Assembly: GCF_000153465.1 (NCBI RefSeq)
Contig: NZ_CH672387.1
Location: forward strand, 3,094,860-3,158,859
Source: Aurantimonas manganoxydans SI85-9A1
Lineage (GTDB): Bacteria > Pseudomonadota > Alphaproteobacteria > Rhizobiales > Rhizobiaceae
Direction: 5' to 3'
Length of the DNA stretch: 64,000 nucleotides
Position numbers and translations under genes: made by a program. The notes under the pieces were generated by a model. It had not been told where the DNA came from and ran no database searches. It saw only the letters and a list, made by a program, of their open reading frames with translations. Of this stretch, positions 29,345 through 37,200 are shown piece after piece (within the stretch, counting starts at the first letter, position 1; each line of letters starts with the position of its first letter).

Positions 29345-29363
29345 ATTCAATTAACAATTGAAT
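29345..29363. promoter_or_regulatory. Palindrome ATTCAATT-AAC-AATTGAAT upstream of the racemase/TRAP operon
   Basis: Perfect 8-bp inverted repeat around a three-base centre, ending 39 bp before the start at 29403. The AT-rich symmetric form is like FadR/FCD-type GntR operators, and it lies where a promoter would be expected. Confidence 0.6.
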
Positions 29364-29402
29364 GCTGCTCATCGAAAGACGTTGCGGCGAGGATGAACCC
29401 AG

Positions 29403-30281
29403 TTGACGCAGGCAGGGGCCGAAAGGCCAGACAGTCGGAAGGCAGGCGCGCCGCTTCGCATCGGGATGCTGACGCCGTCCTCCAACACCGTTCTCGAACC
29501 CTACACGGCCGAGATCCTGCGTCCCTTCGGCGCCGAGGCGAGCGTGCATTTCGGCCGCTTCAGGGTCACCGAGATTTCCATGTCGCAGGGCTCACAGGCC
29601 CAGTTCGATCTCGCCCCGGTCCTCGACGCGGCGCGCCTCCTGGCCGATGCCCGTGTCGACGTCATCGCCTGGAACGGCACCTCCTCGGCCTGGCTCGGAC
29701 TGGAGCGCGACGTCGAACTGTGCCGCGAGATCGAAGCGGCGACCGGCATCGCCGCCACGACCACCATGCTGGCCTATGACCGGCTGTTCCGCGCCGCGGG
29801 CGTCACGCGCATCGCCCTGGTGACGCCGTATCTCGGCGAGGTCCAGGAGCAGATCGTCGCCAATTACGCCCGCCAGGGCATCACGGTGGTGGCCGAACGG
29901 CACCTGGAAGACCGCGGCAATTTCTCGTTCTGCGAATATGCGCCCGAAGCGATCGCCGACTGCGTGCGCGCCGTGGCGGCGGCCAGGCCGCAGATGATCG
30001 CCATCGTCTGCACGAATTTCCGCGGCGCGCCGGTCGTGGCCGCGCTCGAGCAGGAATGCGGCATCCCCGTCGTCGACTCCGTCGCCATCACCGCCTTTGC
30101 CACGGCTCGTCTCGTCGGGCTCGACACCGCCCGGATCACCGGCTGGGGCCGGCTGTTCCCGGAGTTTTCCCAGATGACAGACCTGCGGCCAACGCAGGCT
30201 TTCGCGACAGGCGTCCCGTCCGCTTCGGGCCCTGACACATCCCCAGCCGGACAGCCGGCATCAACGGAGAGTGCAACATGA
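29403..30281 (+). CDS. Asp/Glu racemase / maleate isomerase superfamily protein with one catalytic cysteine
   Basis: A 292-residue protein with TPSSNTVLEP at residues 24-33, typical of the maleate isomerase/arylmalonate decarboxylase branch. Most members use two cysteines; here the first position reads WNGTSSAW with Gly92, while the second is kept as Cys203 in IVCTNFRG. A glycine there and a TS pair after it are features of arylmalonate decarboxylase. The start is TTG 29403, as ATG 29393 is out of frame; ATG 29466 is a shorter option. The stop overlaps the TRAP binding-protein start by 4 bases. Confidence 0.82.
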   Translation: MTQAGAERPDSRKAGAPLRIGMLTPSSNTVLEPYTAEILRPFGAEASVHFGRFRVTEISMSQGSQAQFDLAPVLDAARLLADARVDVIAWNGTSSAWLGLERDVELCREIEAATGIAATTTMLAYDRLFRAAGVTRIALVTPYLGEVQEQIVANYARQGITVVAERHLEDRGNFSFCEYAPEAIADCVRAVAAARPQMIAIVCTNFRGAPVVAALEQECGIPVVDSVAITAFATARLVGLDTARITGWGRLFPEFSQMTDLRPTQAFATGVPSASGPDTSPAGQPASTESAT

Positions 30282-31315
30282 AGATCAAAGCCCTGCTTCT
30301 TGCCGCCGCCTGCACGGCAGCCCTTGCGGCGCCCGCCCTGTCTCAGACCATCAGCCTGAAGGTGATGGGCCAGCCCTCGTCCACCGGGCTCATCCAGAAG
30401 AACTACGAAGCCCCCTTCTTCGAGAACATGGCGGAGAAGACCGGCCTCGACGTCAGCGCCACCTACACGCCGGTCGACGTCACCGGCGTCAAGGACACCG
30501 AGCAGCTGCGGCTTCTCAAGAGCGGCCTGTTCGACATCATCTCCCTGCGCATGTCCCAGGTCTCGCGCGACGAGCCGACCATTCTCGGCCTCGACCTCGT
30601 TGGCCAGAACCCGGACTATGCCACCGCCAAGAAGGCCGTCGACGCCTTCAGTCCGGTCGTCGACAAGCAGCTGCAGGAGAAGTTCAACACCAAGCTCCTC
30701 GGCGTCTGGCCGTTCGGTCCGCAGGTTCTGTTCTGTCAGCCCGACATCGCCAAGCTGTCCGATCTCAGCGGCAACAAGGTCCGCGTCTACGACCAGAGCC
30801 TGGCCAATTTCGTGTCCTCGGTCGGCGGAACGCCGGTGCCGCTCGGCTTCTCGGAAGTGCAGCAGTCGCTCGCCCGCGGCGTGATCGACTGCGCGATCAC
30901 CGGCCCGAGCTCGGCCAACACCGCCGGCTGGCCCGAGGAAACCAGCAACATGCTGCCGATCGCCTTCCAGATCGCGGTGCAGGGCTACGGCATCAACCTC
31001 GACACCTGGAACAAGTTCTCCCCGGAAGACCAGGAGAAGCTGCAGGCGGCCTTCGACGGCCTCGTCTCGGAAATCTGGGCCTATTCGGAAGAGATCTTCG
31101 AGGACGCCGTGCGCTGCAATGTAGGTGACGAGCCCTGCGACACGGTGAAGGCCTACGATCTCAAGCTGATCCCGGTGTCCGAGGAAGACAAGGCGACGAT
31201 GCAGAGCGCGCTGCGCGACATCTCGTTCCCGGGCTGGAAGGAGATCTGCGACAAGGTCAACCCGACCTGCTCGGAAGACTGGCAGAAGACCGTGGGCAAG
31301 GCCCTCGGCTTCTAG
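30278..31315 (+). CDS. TRAP transporter substrate-binding protein (DctP type)
   Basis: A 345-residue periplasmic protein with a clear signal peptide (MKIKALLLAAACTAALAAP, cleavage near ALSQ). The body matches the DctP family: LRLLKSGLFDI early on, then LSGNKVRVYD with the conserved arginine that binds the carboxylate of the ligand, and QQSLARGVIDCAI. It should capture an organic acid for the QM permease encoded next. Translation is coupled to the racemase-like gene by an ATGA overlap. Confidence 0.93.
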   Translation: MKIKALLLAAACTAALAAPALSQTISLKVMGQPSSTGLIQKNYEAPFFENMAEKTGLDVSATYTPVDVTGVKDTEQLRLLKSGLFDIISLRMSQVSRDEPTILGLDLVGQNPDYATAKKAVDAFSPVVDKQLQEKFNTKLLGVWPFGPQVLFCQPDIAKLSDLSGNKVRVYDQSLANFVSSVGGTPVPLGFSEVQQSLARGVIDCAITGPSSANTAGWPEETSNMLPIAFQIAVQGYGINLDTWNKFSPEDQEKLQAAFDGLVSEIWAYSEEIFEDAVRCNVGDEPCDTVKAYDLKLIPVSEEDKATMQSALRDISFPGWKEICDKVNPTCSEDWQKTVGKALGF

Positions 31316-31333
31316 TCTCCCCTCGCCAACAGA

Positions 31334-31357
31334 CCGGGCGGCCCGCCGGCCGCCCGG
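31334..31357 (+). other. Intercistronic hairpin between TRAP P and Q genes
   Basis: Perfect 10-bp inverted repeat (CCGGGCGGCC / GGCCGCCCGG) with a four-base CGCC loop, 18 bp after the binding-protein stop. No T-run follows. It probably protects the upstream mRNA or stops part of transcription, keeping the binding protein in excess. Confidence 0.65.
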
Positions 31358-31405
31358 CACCCTGCGGCGATCTCCACGCGCTGCGCTCACGAACGGGGAC
31401 GGTCC

Positions 31406-31960
31406 ATGCATCACTTCGCCAGGTTCGCCAGCTGGGTCTTCGGCCTGTCGCTTGTCGCGCTGTCCTTCTTCGTGGCGGCCGAGACCGTCGCCCGAAAACT
31501 GTTCAACTTCTCCTTCGAAGGCGCCGACGAACTGGGCGGCTATGTCCTCGCCATCGGATCGTCGCTGGCCTTCACGGTCGCACTGGTCGATCGGGCGCAT
31601 GTGCGCATCGATTTCCTGCATCGCCGCCTGCCGGCAACGATCCGGTCGGTCCTCGACTGGCTGTCGATCGTCTCGCTCGCCCTGTTCGGCCTCTTCCTCG
31701 TCTATGTCGGCCGCTTCGTCATCGCCGACACCATCGCCTATGGCAGCGTCGCGCCGACGCCCTGGGCGACGCCGATGATCTATCCGCAGGCCGGCTGGTT
31801 CGCCGGCTACGTGCTCTTCGCCTTCGTCGCCGTCGGCCTCGCCCTCTACGCCACCTACCTCCTCCTGCGGGGTCGTCTCGACGCCTTGTCGGAGGCCTTC
31901 GATCCGAAGGGGGTGGAGGACGAGATCAAGGAGGAGCTGGGCAATGTCCATGCGCGCTGA
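31406..31960 (+). CDS. TRAP transporter small permease (DctQ type)
   Basis: A 184-residue membrane protein with four predicted helices, the usual DctQ form. The NFSFEGADELGGYVLAIGSSLAF segment contains the family-typical glutamate between helix one and two, and RAHVRIDFLHRRLP follows. The C-terminal 35 residues are charged and cytoplasmic. It stands 90 bp after the binding-protein gene and 42 bp before the large permease. Confidence 0.9.
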   Translation: MHHFARFASWVFGLSLVALSFFVAAETVARKLFNFSFEGADELGGYVLAIGSSLAFTVALVDRAHVRIDFLHRRLPATIRSVLDWLSIVSLALFGLFLVYVGRFVIADTIAYGSVAPTPWATPMIYPQAGWFAGYVLFAFVAVGLALYATYLLLRGRLDALSEAFDPKGVEDEIKEELGNVHAR

Positions 31961-32002
31961 CCGCCTGCCCCGTCCTTCCCTGACCGTTCCGGATCCCCGC
32001 CC

Positions 32003-33310
32003 ATGACCGTCTCCGCCGTCCTCATCGGGTTCGTCGCCATGCTGGCGCTGCTCCTGGCCAGCGTGCCCGTGGCCGTCATCATGGTCGTCACAGGCGTCGT
32101 CGGCGGCACGCTGCTGTTCGGCTGGCCGCTTGTCCAGTCCATGGGGCCGGTCGCCTGGGGCGTGCAGAACGAGAACGTCCTGACCGCGATCCCGCTGTTC
32201 ATTCTGCTCGGCGAACTGCTCCTGCGCGGCGGCCTCGCCGACCGGATGTACACCGCCCTCGCCGTCTGGTTCGTCCGGCTGCCCGGCGGGCTGCTGCACA
32301 CCAATATCGGCTCCTGCGCCCTGTTTGCCGCCACCTCCGGCTCGTCCGTCGCCACCGCCGCGACCATCGGCACGGTGTCGCTGCCCAATCTCGACAAGCG
32401 CGGCTACAAGCCGAGCCGGTCGCTGGGCTCGCTGGCTGCCGGCGGCACGCTGGGCATCCTCATCCCGCCCAGCGTCAACCTGCTGGTCTACGGCTCGCTC
32501 GCCGAAACCTCGATCGGCCAGCTGTTCATCGCCGGCATCGTGCCCGGCATCCTCCTGACGCTCAGCTTCATGATCTTCATCGCCGTCCAGAGCCTGATCG
32601 AGGAACACGGCTCCACCGTCGAGCGGGAGCCGCTGCTGCCCCTGCGCGAACGCATCGCCCTCGCCCGGCATCTGGTCCCGCCGCTGATCATCTTCCTCGT
32701 CGTCATGGGCTCGATCTATGCCGGCATCGCCACGCCGACGGAATCGGCGGCGCTGGCCGTCGTCGTGGCCATCGGCTTCATCTACCGCGAGGGCCAGCTG
32801 AACTGGCAGGTGATCGACATCTGCTTCCGCCAGTCGGCCAAGACCACCGGCATGATCCTTCTGATCATCACCGCGGCCTTCATGCTCAACGTCACGCTGG
32901 CTCTTGGCGGCGCGGCCCAGGCGATGACCCAGTGGGTCGCCTCCTTCGGCCTCTCGGCGACCGGGCTGCTGCTCATCCTGATCGTCTTCTACCTCTTCCT
33001 CGGCATGTTCATGGACGTCCTGTCGATGCAGGTCCTCACCATCCCGATCGCCCTGCCGGTGGTCACCGCCGTCGGCGTCGATCCGATCTGGTTCGGCATC
33101 TTCGTCGTGCTGATGTGCGAGCTCGGCATGATCACCCCGCCGGTGGGCATGAACCTTTATGTCGTGCAGGGCGTGCGCAAGGACGGCGGTCCCTTCACGG
33201 ACGTAGTCTATGGCGCGTTCCCCTACGCGCTGATCATGATCGCCTTCACCATCCTCCTGATCTTCGCGCCGGACATCGTCCTCTGGCTGCCACGCAACAT
33301 GTCGGGCTGA
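32003..33310 (+). CDS. TRAP transporter large permease (DctM type)
   Basis: A 435-residue DctM protein with about twelve hydrophobic segments. The motif LGILIPPSVNLLVYG, and a matching pair in the second half (GMITPPVGMNLYV), are the two family hallmarks forming the ion/substrate site. Length is standard. It uses an ion gradient to move the ligand delivered by the P subunit. The amidase gene begins 6 bp after its stop, which ties the imported compound to amide hydrolysis. Confidence 0.94.
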   Translation: MTVSAVLIGFVAMLALLLASVPVAVIMVVTGVVGGTLLFGWPLVQSMGPVAWGVQNENVLTAIPLFILLGELLLRGGLADRMYTALAVWFVRLPGGLLHTNIGSCALFAATSGSSVATAATIGTVSLPNLDKRGYKPSRSLGSLAAGGTLGILIPPSVNLLVYGSLAETSIGQLFIAGIVPGILLTLSFMIFIAVQSLIEEHGSTVEREPLLPLRERIALARHLVPPLIIFLVVMGSIYAGIATPTESAALAVVVAIGFIYREGQLNWQVIDICFRQSAKTTGMILLIITAAFMLNVTLALGGAAQAMTQWVASFGLSATGLLLILIVFYLFLGMFMDVLSMQVLTIPIALPVVTAVGVDPIWFGIFVVLMCELGMITPPVGMNLYVVQGVRKDGGPFTDVVYGAFPYALIMIAFTILLIFAPDIVLWLPRNMSG

Positions 33311-33316
33311 TCGCAC

Positions 33317-34726
33317 ATGACTTCTTCTGCAACCGAGGCCTGGCGCCTCGACGCATCGGCGCTGGTCGAGCAGTACCGGCAGGGCGCGAGCGACCCGGTG
33401 GCGATCGTCGATCTTTGCCTCGCCCGGATCGCCCGCATCGATCCCTCGCTGAACGCCTTCGTCTGCCTGTCGCCGACGGCGCGGGACGAGGCCGCCGCCT
33501 CGGCCGCGCGCTGGCGGAGCGGCGCGCCCATCGGCCCCCTCGACGGCGTGCCGATCGCCGTGAAGGACAATCTCGTGGTGAAGGGCATGCCCGCCACATT
33601 CGGCAGCCGGCTCTATGCCAGCACGATCGCGGCGCGGGACGAACTGCCGATCCGGCGGCTTCGTGACGCTGGCGCGATCGTCATCGGCAAGACGAACACG
33701 CCGGAATTCGCCGTCGAGGGCTACACCTCCAACGACCTCTTCGGCGTCACCCGCAATCCGTGGGCACCGGCGCTGACGCCGGGCGGTTCCAGCGGCGGCT
33801 CGGTGGCGGCCGTCGCCGCCGGGCTCGTGCCGGTGGCGATCGGCACCGATGGCGGCGGATCGTCCCGGCGCCCGGCGGCCTACACCGGTCTCGTCGGCGT
33901 CAAACCCGGGATCGGCCACGTGCCACGCGCCGACGGGCTACCGCAGGTGCTCCTGGATTTCGAGGTGGTCGGCACCTTCACCCGCTCGGCGCGCGACGCA
34001 GCGCTGCTCGACAGCGTCCTTGCCGGCCCCGACCGCGCCGATCCGGCCTCGCGCTGTCCGCCCGACGCGCCGGCCGCCGATCGACCGCTCCGCATCCTGC
34101 TGGTCGAACGGATCGACGCCAATCCCTGCGCGCCGGAGATCCTGACCGCCCTGCACGCTGCGGCGGACGCATTCGCCGCGCTGGGCCATCGGGTGACGTG
34201 CACCGAACTGCCCTTCGACAGCGCCGGCCTCGCCGCGATCTGGTCGTCGATCGCCGAGATCGGCCTGGCGCGCCTTCTGGCCGTCGAGCCCGACTTTGCC
34301 GACAAGGTGAACCCCAAATACGTCGCCATGGCCCGGCGCGGCGCGGACTGGTCGGCAAGCGACCTCCTGGGCATCCTCGAAACGGTGGCGGCCCTGCGCC
34401 GGCAGGTCTCGCAGGGTTTCGCGGACTTCGACCTGATCCTGATGCCGGCCTGCGCCGCCATGCCGTGGGCGGCCGACACGCCCTTCCCGGACAGGATTGA
34501 TGGCCACACCGTCGGGCCCCGCGGCCACGCCGTCTATACGGGCTGGGTCAATGCTGCCGGGCTGCCGGCCATCGCGCTACCCTGCCCGGTCCCGTCCGGC
34601 ACCCTGCCGATCGGCGTCCAGCTGATCGGCGATCGCGGCGCGGAGCCGACGCTTCTGGCGCTCGCCGCCGCCTACGAGGAACGCTGTCCATGGGACGATC
34701 GCTGGCCGGACATCGCCGCATCCTGA
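33317..34726 (+). CDS. Amidase signature family protein (TRAP operon)
   Basis: A 469-residue amidase-signature enzyme. The triad is visible as Lys83 (PIAVKDN), Ser158 in GGSSGG (156-161) and nucleophile Ser182 in [12 protein letters not shown] 33317 follows the permease stop by 6 bp. It differs clearly from the amidase at 7836-9308, so the window holds two separate amidase routes. Its last 55 bp overlap the 3' end of the convergent hydratase-like gene. The substrate is likely an amide of the acid moved by the TRAP system. Confidence 0.9.
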   Translation: MTSSATEAWRLDASALVEQYRQGASDPVAIVDLCLARIARIDPSLNAFVCLSPTARDEAAASAARWRSGAPIGPLDGVPIAVKDNLVVKGMPATFGSRLYASTIAARDELPIRRLRDAGAIVIGKTNTPEFAVEGYTSNDLFGVTRNPWAPALTPGGSSGGSVAAVAAGLVPVAIGTDGGGSSRRPAAYTGLVGVKPGIGHVPRADGLPQVLLDFEVVGTFTRSARDAALLDSVLAGPDRADPASRCPPDAPAADRPLRILLVERIDANPCAPEILTALHAAADAFAALGHRVTCTELPFDSAGLAAIWSSIAEIGLARLLAVEPDFADKVNPKYVAMARRGADWSASDLLGILETVAALRRQVSQGFADFDLILMPACAAMPWAADTPFPDRIDGHTVGPRGHAVYTGWVNAAGLPAIALPCPVPSGTLPIGVQLIGDRGAEPTLLALAAAYEERCPWDDRWPDIAAS

Positions 34727-35508
34727 CCGCCGCCGGAAGCGGCGTAAACGAAGGCGGTGCGCACGGGACCGAGGCCGGAAATCCAGCCTTCGATCACCGT
34801 GCCGGGCGCAACGAAGGGCAGGCCGGACAGGGTCCCGGTCGTCACGATCTGCCCCACCTGCAGGCCGCCGCAATGATCACCGACCATTCGGGCAAAGGCC
34901 AGGAACACGGAGAAGGCGTCGCCGCCCGGCACCGCGTGACGGCCGGTCACGACCTCGCGGCCGTCGAAGGTCAGCCGCACCTCCGGCTCGGTGAGGTCGA
35001 GCGCCGCGTCGTCGGACTCAGTGCCAAAGACGAGGCCGCCATTGCTCTGGTTGTCGGCCAGCTTGGCCAGCGGCGCAGCGTCCATGAACCCGTCGATGCG
35101 GCCATCGACGATCTCGATCACCGCCAGCGGAGTCACGCAATCCCGGGCCAGGGTCTCGAATTCGGCGGCATCGAAGGGCGGCAGGGGGCGATCGAGACGG
35201 AAGCCGATCTCCAGCTCGACGCCGCAGGCGCCGAGTTCAGCGGTCGAGAAGCTGGCACCGGAGGCGCGCAGATCGCCCGCGAGCACCGGCGCCGCGATCA
35301 CCGGATCGGCGACGCGCTTGCGCCCGGTCTTCCAGGCGGCGACCGGACCGAAGGCCTCGCAGACCAGCCGCTGGACGCCATAGGCGCCCTCGGGACCGAT
35401 CATGCCGGCCAGACGGTCGGCCTCGTTGCGCGGCATCGGCGCGCGCGCGCGCCGAGCGGCGATCAGGGCAGTTGTCAGCGCCTCGACGGGCGTCGCGTCA
35501 TCGGCCAT
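34672..35508 (-). CDS. 2-keto-4-pentenoate hydratase / fumarylacetoacetase-like protein
   Basis: A 278-residue MhpD-like protein. Recognisable are DRLAGMIGPEGAYGVQ, the GVELEIGFRLDRPLP stretch with the metal-binding glutamates, and GDHCGGLQVGQIVTTGTLSG near the end. Such enzymes hydrate or decarboxylate keto acids, or split acylpyruvates. The last 20 or so residues are serine- and glutamine-rich and are encoded in DNA antisense to the amidase 3' end, so the true domain ends earlier. It is divergent from the GntR gene. Confidence 0.83.
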   Translation of the reverse strand: MADDATPVEALTTALIAARRARAPMPRNEADRLAGMIGPEGAYGVQRLVCEAFGPVAAWKTGRKRVADPVIAAPVLAGDLRASGASFSTAELGACGVELEIGFRLDRPLPPFDAAEFETLARDCVTPLAVIEIVDGRIDGFMDAAPLAKLADNQSNGGLVFGTESDDAALDLTEPEVRLTFDGREVVTGRHAVPGGDAFSVFLAFARMVGDHCGGLQVGQIVTTGTLSGLPFVAPGTVIEGWISGLGPVRTAFVYAASGGGQDAAMSGQRSSHGQRSS

Positions 35509-35591
35509 CAGCGTGCGGCTTTCGGCCGGACAGGCGGCACCGGGCGGAATGATGGGCTGGCTGAGAGCATGCGCAGTTCTCCGAAAGAGCG

Positions 35592-36347
35592 ATGCACCTA
35601 CATAGAACCGATCATGCCGGTCGAGAAAGTCCCCCGTTGAGCCCGAACCCCAGCGCCGCCGCCAGTCCTGCCCGCGCCCTCGGCGACAAGCCGCGCAAGG
35701 CGCGCATCCGCCGCCATTCGCTGCACCAGGAAGTGGCCGAGACCCTTCGCCAGATGATCATCCATGGCGAGCTGATGCCGGGCGAGAAGGTCCCGGTGGC
35801 GAGCCTGTCGGACAGCCTCGGCGTGTCGCCGACGCCTTTACGCGAAGCGCTGAAGGTGCTGGCCGAGGAACGGCTGGTGGTGATCGAGGTGAACCGCGGG
35901 GCAAGGGTCGCCTCCTACACGGCCGAGGAGGCAATCAAGCTGTTCGAGGTCATCGCGGCCGTCGAGAGCCTTGCAGCGGAACTCGCGACGCGGCGGATGG
36001 GCGAGACGGAGATCGCCGAGATCGAGGCCGTGCACGCCGCCATGACCGCAGCCTTCCATGCCGACGACAAGGACGTCTATTTCAACCTGAACTCGACGAT
36101 CCACCAGATGCTGGTGACCGCGAGCGGCAACGAGGAACTGCAATTCGTCCACGAGCGGCTGATGCTGCGGGCCCAGCGCGGCCGCTACATGGCCATTCTC
36201 GACGCCGACCGCTGGCTGCAGGCCTTCGAGGAGCACGAGGCCCTGATGGCGGCACTCCGCATCCGCGACAGCGCCGGAGCCGCCGCGATCTGGCGCGTCC
36301 ATCTCCTCAACACCGGCAAGACCCTCGGCGACGTCCTGCGCCAATAG
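35592..36347 (+). CDS. GntR family transcriptional regulator (FCD type)
   Basis: A 251-residue regulator with an N-terminal winged helix (SLHQEVAETLRQMIIHGEL, then LSDSLGVSPTPLREALKVL) and an all-helical FCD effector domain (LFEVIAAVESLAAELA through the histidine-bearing FNLNSTIHQML). ATG 35592 or TTG 35637 could be the start; the family core begins after both. It is divergent from the hydratase-like gene and close to the TRAP/amidase operon, so it probably represses that block and is released by a carboxylic acid. The palindromes at 29296-29363 are candidate sites. Confidence 0.87.
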   Translation: MHLHRTDHAGRESPPLSPNPSAAASPARALGDKPRKARIRRHSLHQEVAETLRQMIIHGELMPGEKVPVASLSDSLGVSPTPLREALKVLAEERLVVIEVNRGARVASYTAEEAIKLFEVIAAVESLAAELATRRMGETEIAEIEAVHAAMTAAFHADDKDVYFNLNSTIHQMLVTASGNEELQFVHERLMLRAQRGRYMAILDADRWLQAFEEHEALMAALRIRDSAGAAAIWRVHLLNTGKTLGDVLRQ

Positions 36348-36477
36348 CGCGGCTCCGCGCCCGCCCCCGCATCGGGCGGGATCAGGCACCGGGCGCTTAT
36401 GAGTCTCACCCGGCACCCATTTTCCTCGGGCAAGCACGGGCCATGTCTCTGCAAACCGACCGTGCAGTCCAGACGGT

Positions 36478-36621
36478 TCAGCCTTCGACCTCGGGTTCTT
36501 CGTAATTGACGACGTCGCCTTCCGGCGCGTTCGAGGCTTCGGATCCGTAGAAGGCGATGACCCCGACAATGATGAAGAGCACGACGCCGATGGCGACGAT
36601 GATGCCGGTTTTCCCTGCCAT
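36478..36621 (-). CDS. Small single-helix membrane protein (47 residues)
   Basis: A short gene with ATG at 36621 and a GGGAG site 7 bases upstream. The product starts MAGKTGIIVAIGVVLF, has one hydrophobic helix (about residues 6-25) and an acidic tail ending EEPEVEG. The clear ribosome site, start, helix and charge pattern support a real gene. I do not recognise the family. It lies between the GntR gene and the formate dehydrogenase accessory operon, 123 bp after the DUF3305-like gene on the same strand. Confidence 0.7.
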   Translation of the reverse strand: MAGKTGIIVAIGVVLFIIVGVIAFYGSEASNAPEGDVVNYEEPEVEG

Positions 36622-36744
36622 GCCGATCTCCCTGGCTTGCGTTTTGCGCAGCAATGCCCCTCCCGGCGCGCGGGTTCCCGGACGCTTAGCCGCCGAAGGA
36701 TAAGGTTCGGCCGGCCGGGGGATCGACCGAGCACAACCAGAGGG

Positions 36745-37200
36745 TTACTGGCGCTTGCGCTTGGTGAAGACGCGTTCGACGTGGTGGGTTTCGACGAAGG
36801 CGGCGAGACGTTCGGCGATCTCCGGCGGCATCGGCGCGATCTCGACCATCAAATCGCCGATCTCGGTCAGGGATTCGCCCTCGGCCGGATCGGCGGTCAC
36901 CGAGATGAGCCGGATTCCGGGCTCTTCGTCGGTGAGGGCCAGGGTCACCCAGAGGCCGGGGCTGCCCGAGGTCAGATTGTCGCGATAATTGCCGGTCTCG
37001 ACCCGGTGGAATTCCACCGACCGTGCGCCGGCATAGAGCAGCACCGCCTCGCCGTCGTGGCCAAGGACATGGCCGGGCTCGGTGCCGATCGCCTCGGGAA
37101 TGATCGCCACGATGCGCCAGGCATGGTCGACCCACGGGCTCTTCGACGGCCGCCGCTCGACCACCACCCCGACGCGAAAGGTCGGCGCATCCATGCTCAC
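36745..37200 (-). CDS. DUF3305-like protein, formate dehydrogenase accessory
   Basis: A 151-residue protein with the DUF3305 features RVGVVVERRPSKSPWVDHAW at the N-terminus, followed by RVETGNYRDNL and DEEPGIRLISVTADPAEGE. Genes of this family occur with molybdenum formate dehydrogenases of alphaproteobacteria, next to DUF3306 and TorD genes, as here. Exact role unknown; an enzyme-assembly role is presumed. Its ATG at 37200 overlaps the stop of the upstream gene (4 bases), so the two are translationally coupled. Confidence 0.8.
   Translation of the reverse strand: MSMDAPTFRVGVVVERRPSKSPWVDHAWRIVAIIPEAIGTEPGHVLGHDGEAVLLYAGARSVEFHRVETGNYRDNLTSGSPGLWVTLALTDEEPGIRLISVTADPAEGESLTEIGDLMVEIAPMPPEIAERLAAFVETHHVERVFTKRKRQ

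Larger units (their letters stand above)
29017..29402. other. Regulatory gap of 386 bp before the racemase/TRAP operon
   Basis: The first 250 bp show nothing recognisable. From about 29290 the GC content falls sharply and two palindromes appear (listed separately). This looks like the promoter/operator region of the operon starting at 29403. Confidence 0.6.

Noticed and set aside
29864..33919. A 1351-codon open frame on the minus strand across the TRAP and amidase genes
   Set aside because: It is antisense to well-recognised genes and its product is dominated by Asp, Arg, Glu, His and Gly with no domain, a usual artefact of GC-rich codon bias.
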